DNA of 64,000 bases. Source: Solea solea. Lineage: Eukaryota; Chordata; Actinopteri; Pleuronectiformes; Soleidae. A program made the position numbers and the translations under genes. The notes beneath the pieces were generated by a model that was not told the origin of the DNA, made no database searches, and was given only the letters and a program-made list of their open reading frames with translations. This document shows positions 37,801 to 46,733 of this stretch, in pieces. Each line of letters opens with the position of its first letter. The first letter of the stretch is position 1. Where the stretch lies: the NCBI RefSeq assembly GCF_958295425.1, contig NC_081151.1, positions 24,255,799-24,319,798 on the forward strand. The letters run 5' to 3'.

Positions 37801-40800
37801 TAATGGGACTGATTGAAAAATTTCCAATGTTGTTTAGTGACACGCCCTCACGCACAAATCTTATTGAGCATGATATTGACGTCGGTGACTGTCCTCCAGT
37901 CAAACAACGGTTCTACCGTTGTGCGCCGGGCAAATGTAAGATATTGGAGTCGGAGGTAAAATATATGTTGGATAACCAAATTGCAGTGCCGTCATCCTCC
38001 AGTTGGGCGTCGCCGAGTTTGCTGGTGGGAAAATCGGATGGGTCGCCTAGATTTTGTAATGACTATCGGAAAGTCAATAAAATCACTAAGGCTGATTCCT
38101 ATCCTTTACCTCGAATGGAGGATTGTATTGACCAGGTTGGTTCGGCCACATTTGTTAGTAAATTTGATTTGTTAAAAGGATACTGGCAAGTTCCTCTGAC
38201 AGCGCGTGCTCGTGAAATTTCTGCATTTGTAACACCTTTCGGACTGTACGAATATACAGTAATGAGTTTTGGCCTGCGTAATGCGCCCGCAACATTTCAA
38301 CGCCTTATGAATATGGTTGTATCCGGTCTTGAGGGATGTGCTGTTTATCTTGATGATGTTGTTATTTTTAGTAACACCTGGAATGATCACATTCAACGTA
38401 TTGGTACTCTGTTTGGTCGCCTGGCTGAGGCACACTTGACAATAAATCTTGCGAAGTGTGAGTTCGCTAAAGCGACGGTGACATACTTAGGTCGGGTGGT
38501 TGGCCAGGGACAGGTTTGTCCAATAGGGGCTAAAGTTGATGCCGTCATGCAGTACCCTGCGCCCACTACCAAGAAGGAGTTGATGCGATTCCTGGGTCTT
38601 GTAGGTTATTATCGAGCGTTCTGTAAGAATTTCTCAACAGTTGTTGCACCTTTGACAAATTTGTTAAAGGGCAAGGCTAAATTTGTGTGGTCTTCTCTAT
38701 GTCAGATTGCATTTGACAATGTGAAGACTCTTCTCTGTGCTGCTCCCGTGTTGGCTGCTCCACGCTTGGATGAATCATTCAAGCTGGAAGTTGATGCCAG
38801 TCTGGTTGGAGCAGGTGCCGTGTTGTTGCAGGAGAGGGAAGGGGTTGATAGACCCGTCAGTTACTTCTCTAAAAAGTTTAATTCGTATCAGCTTAATTAT
38901 TCCACAATAGAGAAGGAAGCGCTGGCTCTTATCTGGGCCCTTCAACATTTCGAAGTCTATGTCGGTTCTGGAAATGGATCATTGGTGGTGTATACGGACC
39001 ATAACCCTTTGACCTTTCTTGGTTCGATACAGTGTCCAAATCGTAGGTTAATGCGATGGATGCTATTTCTTCAGTCTTACACCTTAGATGTTAGACACAT
39101 TAAGGGGAGAGATAATATAGTAGCAGATGCTCTATCTCGTGCTCCTGTGGCATAAGATGTTTTTTTTTTGTTATGCTCCATCTTGAACTGTTTTTCAGGT
39201 ACCTGGTTGCAGAGGTGGGTCCTAGGATCAGAGGAGTGGGTATTGCAAAACGTAAGGTGGATGTTTTTTTTTTTTTTTTTGTGATCCTTTGGGACCCTGT
39301 CTTAAGGGGGGGGGTGTGGCGACCCCTGGTGTCACCAAGTGTCTGGTGTTTGTTTTGTGCCTGGGGTTTCATTGGTGTCAACTGGGAACACCTGGGTCGG
39401 TGCTCCCAGGCCTATATAATCAAGGCCCTGTGGCCCATTCGGCCCTTCCCTCTGCTGCTTCTGGTTGGTATGGTTTGAGTTGTCCTGAGTTGTTGGGTTT
39501 GGTTTAATTTGTTGTTTTTTCCTTTGCAGGCACGCTGCCAGTGTGGCGAGATCAGCAGCGTGGCCTTATGTATATTGTTTTGTACACTTTACAACATACA
39601 CACACCTGTCCCCTCATGCACACCTTACACTACTGATTATACTGATATTCATACTCTATATTATTAGTATTTCATTGGTCTTTACATAATTTGATTTCTG
39701 TTCAATAAATTACTCTTTGTTATTCCTTCAAGGGGTGTATTTCTCATATTTGTCAGGTCTCAAGAGTCGGGGCGTGACAACATGCTATACTATGACTTTT
39801 TTGACAGATTTTGGACGACATGCTATACTATGACTTTTTTGACAGATTTTGGACTACATGCTATACTATGACTTTTTTGAGTGATTTTGGACGACATGCT
39901 ATACTATGACTTCTTTGACAGAGTTTGGACGACATACTATACTATGACGTTTTTGAGTGATTTTGGACGACATGCTGTACTATGACTTTTTTGAGTGAAT
40001 TTGGACGACATACTATACTATGACTTTTTTGAGGGATTTTGGACGACATGCTATACTATGACACTTTTGACCGATTTTGGACGACATACTATACTATGAA
40101 TTTTTTAGGTGATTTTGGATGGCATACTATATACTATGACATTTGTCATGATTTTGGGACACATAGTGAAGCTTTTCAGTTGGCTGAGTGGTTAGTGATG
40201 CTCCCATTCAAAACCAACCCTTGAGGGACACTGGTTCGAGTCCCATCACTAACATATAACTTAGCCAATATTGGGTTGACACAACATACTATATAAAGAC
40301 GTCTTTGAGTGATTTTGGACGACTTGCTATACTATGACTTTTTTGAGTGATGTTGGACAACATGCTATACTATGACTTTTTTGAGTGATTTTGGACGACA
40401 TGCTATTCTATGACTTTTTTGAGTGATTTTGGACGACATGCTTTACTATGACTTCTTTGACAGAGTTTGGACGACATACTATACTATGACGTTTTTGAGT
40501 GATTTTGTACGACATGCTGTACTATGACTTTTTTGAGTGAATTTGGACGACATGCTATACTATGACTTTTTTGAGGGATTTTGGACGACATGCTATACTA
40601 TGACATTTTTCAGTGATTTTGGACGACATGCTTTACTATGACTTCTTTGACAGAGTTTGGACGACATACTATACTATGACGTTTTTGAGTGATTTTGTAC
40701 GACATGCTGTACTATGACTTTTTTGAGTGAATTTGGACGACATAATATACTATGACTTTTTTGAGGGATTTTGGACGACATGCTATACTATGACACTTTT

Positions 40801-43800
40801 GACCGATTTTGGACGACATACTATACTATTAATTTTTTAGGTGATTTTGGATGGCATACTATATACTATGACATTTGTCATGATTTTGGGACACATAGTG
40901 AAGCTTTTCAGTTGGCTGAGTGGTTAGTGATGCTCCCATTCAAAACCAACCCTTGAGGGACACTGGTTCGAGTCCCATCACTAACATATAACTTAGCCAA
41001 TATGGGGTTGACACAACATACTATATAAAGACGTCTTTGAGTGATTTTGGACGACTTGCTATACTATGACTTTTTTGAGTGATGTTGGACAACATGCTAT
41101 ACTATGACTTTTTTGAGTGATTTTGGACGACATGCTATACTATGACTTTTTTGAGTGATTTTGGACGACATGCTATACTATGACATTTTTGAGTGATTTT
41201 GGACGACATGCTATACTATGACTTTTTTGACAGATTTTGGCCGACATGCTATACTATGACTTTTTTGACAGATTTTGGACGACATGCTATACTATGACTT
41301 TTTGGACTGATTTTGGACAACATGCTATTCTATGACTTTTTTGAGTGATTTTGGACGACATGCTATACTATGACTTTTTTGACTGATTTTGGACGACTTG
41401 CTATACTATGACTTTTTTGAGTGATGTTGGACAACATGCTATACTATGACTTTTTTGAGTGATTTTGGACGACATGCTATACTATGACTTTTTTGAGTGA
41501 TTTTGGACGACATGCTATACTATGACATTTTTGAGTGATTTTGGACGACATGCTATACTATGACTTTTTTGACAGATTTTGGCCGACATGCTATACTATG
41601 ACTTTTTTGACAGATTTTGGACGACATGCTATACTATGACTTTTTGGACTGATTTTGGACAACATGCTATTCTATGACTTTTTTGAGTGATTTTGGACGA
41701 CATGCTATACTATGACTTTTTTGACTGATTTTGGACGACATGCTATACTATGACTTTTTTGACAGATTTTGGACTACATGCTATACTATCACTTTTTTGA
41801 GTGATTTTGGACGACATGCTATACTATGACTTCTTTGACAGAGTTTGGACGACATACTATATACTATGACGTTTTTGAGTGATTTTGGACGAGATGCTAT
41901 TCTATGACTTTTTTGAATAATTTTGGAAGACATGCATAGTATACTATGACTTCTTTGACAGATTTTGGACGACATACTATACTATGATGTTTTTGAGTGA
42001 TTTTGGACGACATGCTATACTATGACTTTTTTGAATAATTTTGGACGACATGCTATACTATGACTTTTTTGACTGATTTTGGACGACATGCTATACTATG
42101 ACTTTTTTGAGTAGTTTTGGACGACATGCTATTCAATGACTTTTTTGACAGATTTTGGACGACATCCTATACTATGACTTTTTTGAGGGATTTTGGACGA
42201 CATACTAACCTATGACTTTTTTGAGGGATTTTGGACGACATACTAACCTATGACTTTTTTGAGTGATTTTGGACGACATGCTATACTATGACTTTTTTGA
42301 CTGATTTTGGACGACATGCTATACTATGACTTTTTTGACAGACTTTGGACGACATGCTACACCATGACTTTTTTGACAGATCTTGGACGACATGCTATAC
42401 TATGACTTTTTTGACTGATTTTGTACAACATGCTATACTATGACTTTTTTGAGTTATTTTGGACGACATGCTATTCTATGACTTTTTTGAGTGATTTTGG
42501 ACGACATGCTATACTATGACTTTTTTGACAGATTTTGGACGACATGTTATACTATGACTCCTTTGACAGATTTTGGACGACATACTATACTATGACGTTT
42601 TTGAGTGATTTTGGACGACATGCTATACTATGACTTCTTTGACAGAGTTTGGACGACATACTATACTATGACGTTTTTGAGTGATTTTGGACGACATGCT
42701 ATTCTATGACTTTTTTGACAGATTTTGGAAGACATGCTATACTATGACTTCTTTGACAGATTTTGGACGACATACTATACTGTGACGTTTTTGAGTGATT
42801 TTGGACAACATGCTATACTATGACTTTTTTGAATAATTTTGGAAGACATGCATAGTATACTATGACTTCTTTGACAGATTTTGGACGACATGCTATACTA
42901 TGACGTTTTTGAGTGATTTTGGACGACATGCTTTACTATGACTTTTTTGACTGATTTTGGACGACATGCTATACTATGACTTTTTTGACAGATTTTGGAC
43001 GACATGCTACACTATGACTTTTTTGACAGATCTTGAACGACATGCTATACTATGACTTTTTTGACTGATTTTGGACGACATGCTATACTATGACTTTTTT
43101 GACAGATTTTGGACTACATGCTATACTATGACTTTTTTGAGTGATTTTGGACGACATGCTATACTATGACTTCTTTGACAGAGTTTGGACGACATACTAT
43201 ACTATGACGTTTTTGAGTGATTTTGGACGAGATGCTATTCTATGACTTTTTTGAATAATTTTGGAAGACATGCATAGTATACTATGACTTCTTTGACAGA
43301 TTTTGGACGACATACTATACTATGATGTTTTTGAGTGATTTTGGACGACATGCTATACTATGACTTTTTTGAATAATTTTGGACGACATGCTATACTATG
43401 ACTTTTTTGACTGATTTTGGACGACATGCTATACTATGACTTTTTTGACAGATTTTGGACGACATGCTACACCATGACTTTTTTGACAGATCTTGGACGA
43501 CATGCTATACTATGACTTTTTTGACTGATTTTGTACAACATGCTATACTATGACTTTTTTGAGTTATTTTGGACGACATGCTATTCTATGACTTTTTTGA
43601 GTGATTTTGGACGACATGCTATACTATGACTTTTTTGACAGATTTTGGACGACATGTTATACTATGACTCCTTTGACAGATTTTGGACGACATACTATAC
43701 TATGACGTTTTTGAGTGATTTTGGACGACATGCTATACTATGACTTCTTTGACAGAGTTTGGACGACATACTATACTATGACGTTTTTGAGTGATTTTGG

Positions 43801-46702
43801 ACGACATGCTATTCTATGACTTTTTTGACAGATTTTGGAAGACATGCTATACTATGACTTCTTTGACAGATTTTGGACGACATACTATACTGTGACGTTT
43901 TTGAGTGATTTTGGACAACATGCTATACTATGACTTTTTTGAATAATTTTGGAAGACATGCATAGTATACTATGACTTCTTTGACAGATTTTGGACGACA
44001 TGCTATACTATGACGTTTTTGAGTGATTTTGGACGACATGCTTTACTATGACTTTTTTGACTGATTTTGGACGACATGCTATACTATGACTTTTTTGACA
44101 GATTTTGGACGACATGCTACACTATGACTTTTTTGACAGATCTTGAACGACATGCTATACTATGACTTTTTTGACTGATTTTGTACAACATGCTATACTA
44201 TGACTTTTTTGAGTGATTTTGGACGACATGCTATTCTATGACTTTTTTGACAGATTTTGGACGACATGTTATACTATGACTTCTTTGACAGATTTGGACG
44301 ACATACTATACTATGACGTTTTTGAGTGATTTTGGACGACATGCTTTACTATGACTTTTTTGAATAATTTTGGACGACATGCTATACAAAGACGTTTTTG
44401 AGTGATTTTGGACAACATGCTATACTATGACTTTTTTGAATAATTGTGGACGACATGCTATACAAAGACGTTTTTGAGTGATTTTGGACGACATGCTATA
44501 CTATGACTTTTTTGACTGATTTTGGACGACATGCTATACTACCAAAATCAGTCAAAAAAGTCATAGGTTAGTATGTCATCCAAAATCAGTCAAAAAAGTC
44601 ATAGGTTAGTATGTCGTCCAAAATCACTCAAAAATCATACACAACAATGCAACAATTACACAACAATGCAACAATTACGCAACAATGCAACAAAGACAGT
44701 GCAGTCAGTCTTTAAAAAGCTTGCACTAACAATTTAGTGTCTCACCTGAGCTGTGGGCGGCGGCCTGCTGCAGTCGATCGTTGGTGACGTTCAGACTCAA
44801 ACTCAGAGCTGAAACAACACAGGGAAACTGACAAGCTTTTATTGTGAAGGAGTTTATGTTGATAGGATTATTGGACTCAGCAGCAGGGGGCGCTCACAGC
44901 ACATTCAAAGCTTGTTTGTTACCTGAGAGTCGAGTCTTCAGCTCGTCCAGCTGCTTCTCACCAACGCTGACTCTTCTCAACAAGTCTGAGGACAACAGCA
45001 CACACACACACACACGTCTCATTCATGCACCCATCACATGTTTGACTGCACATACACAAACACACCTGTGGTGGCGCTGTTGCTGTCATTCAGCCTGGAC
45101 TCCATCGAAGACTGAACTATCAGAAGATCAGAGAAGAACCGTCACCATCATTCATGTTCATCAGCAAACATCTGGTTCTTCTGCAGGTTCTTCACCTGTT
45201 TGTCGGGTCTTCACGTTCTCCAGATGTTCCTCACAGATGTTTACTCTGAGCTCCGCCTCTGCAGGTCACACAGGGGTCACACAGATGTCACACCTGTGAG
45301 AATGATGTCACACCTGTGATGATGATGTCATACCTGTGTGGTTGGTCTCCAGGTGCAGAAGTCGATTCTTCAGCTCTGACACATCTTCTTCCAGATCTGA
45401 GGAGAAAAACCTTCATTAACAGCAGCTCAGTCATCTGATGACATCATGTGTTTAATGGCTTGTGGGCGTGTCCTGCTCACCTGTGGTTCGTGTCAGGTGC
45501 TCGTGTCGCCGTCGCTCGCCGTCACTCAGTCGCTCGTTCACAACTGCGACCTCGTCTAACCCAGAATATCACACAGTCAAGGATTTATTGATTGACATGA
45601 GGTCACATGAGATCACGAGGTCACATGAGGTCACATGAGGTCACATCATCTCACCTGTCGCTTGCGTCTTCAGCTCGTCCACTCGTTTCTCTACGTCCCT
45701 CAGGAAAATCCTTTGTTCTGAAAAACAACGTAAACGTTTAGAGGATACAGTGGTAGAAAATGAATTGATGGATGAAAGTGTGTATGTATTGCAGCCTTCA
45801 ACAACATAAATACATTCAACAGACATAGACATACACACATCTGTCTCAAGGCTGCATGCGAATGGCTCCATCCAGTCTAATGACCTCGCCATTAATCATG
45901 GGGTTCTCAGCCAGCGATGTCACCAGGTGAGCAAACTCAGCAGGGTCTCCCAGGCGCGAGACAGACGTGTGTATGTCTATGTCTGTTGAATGTATTTATG
46001 TTGTTGAAGGCTGCAATACATACACACTTTCATCCATCCATTCATTTTCTACCATTTTATCCTCTCCTGTCATGGGTCAGTGGGGGGTCAGCGGGTCATG
46101 TGACTGACCGGCCCGGGTCAGTGGGGGGTCAGCAGGTCATGGGACTGACCTGCCCAGGTCAGCGGGGGGTCAGCAGGTCATGTGACTGACCTGCAGAGCG
46201 GCTGTTGAGTTGATGGAGGAGCAGCTCAGTGAAGTTCAGTCTGTTCATCACCTCTGAAAGAACAAAGATGAATGAATGTTCTGTTTATCTGATGACGTGT
46301 AGAAACCATGACATGATGAATCTATGACATGATGAATCTATGACGTGATGAATCTATGACGTGATGAATGTCAAAGTCACCTTCAGAGTATGAGTCGATC
46401 TGATCAGAGTTTTCTGTCAAATTGTTGGAGGCTGAAAGAGAGACAGAGACACTGAGATGTGAGGAGGACAGAGAGGACAGAGAGGACAGTGAGGACAGAG
46501 AGGACAGTGAAGTCAGAGAGGACAGACTGACCCGACGAGTGTCTCCTCAGTTCGTCCAGCAGAGTCTCGCTGCTGCAGAGTCTGAGAGAGAGACCTGAAA
46601 ACCAGAGTGAGAAGAAGATGATGATGATGATGATGACGAAGATGATGATGATGATGATGGTGATGGTGATGATAATGATAATGATAATGATAATGATAAT
46701 GG

Positions 46703-46733
<31 letters not shown>

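Larger units (their letters stand above)
35008..39779 (+). mobile_element. Gmr1-like (Ty3/gypsy-type) LTR retrotransposon, gag-less
   Basis: A 4,772-bp element inserted in the satellite, flanked by the 5-bp target duplication ACATG (35003-35007 and 39780-39784). Two 465-bp LTRs begin TG and end CA and look identical by eye, so insertion is recent. A primer-binding site complementary to tRNA-Pro and a polypurine tract abut the LTRs. The single open frame has the order protease remnant, integrase, reverse transcriptase, RNase H. Integrase ahead of RT is the arrangement of Gmr1-like elements first described from cod, although the sequences are gypsy-type. No gag and no protease active site are found in the 0.5 kb ahead of the frame, so this copy is a deletion derivative that would need help in trans. 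Confidence 0.95.
39780..44633. repeat. 38-bp satellite array, right part (about 4.9 kb)
   Basis: Continuation of the same satellite, mostly GCTATAC-type units, including segmental duplications: 40039-40256 repeats at 40771-40988 (offset 732 bp), and a block around 42.4-43.0 kb repeats near 43.5-44.15 kb. Orientation flips at about 44541: 44502-44525 is perfectly complementary to 44542-44565, and the last two units run in reverse. The 44634-44745 stretch up to the next exon is AC-rich and contains ACAACAATGC repeats, with no gene. Confidence 0.96.

Noticed and set aside
35967..39155. Ty1/copia classification because integrase precedes RT
   Set aside because: The integrase H2C2, GPY/F module and RT motifs are gypsy-type; the order is explained by Gmr1-like elements.
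35008..39779. Endogenous retrovirus with an envelope gene
   Set aside because: Only about 150 non-coding bases lie between pol stop and the polypurine tract; no env-like frame is present.
40173..40256. Functional tRNA gene
   Set aside because: A and B boxes are good but acceptor and T stems do not pair; the 3' part pairs with the D-loop side instead.
45641..45892. 83-residue minus-strand frame overlapping the inverted repeat
   Set aside because: It joins a real stalk exon (45655-45717) to intron sequence in a frame different from the hsd17b10-like one.
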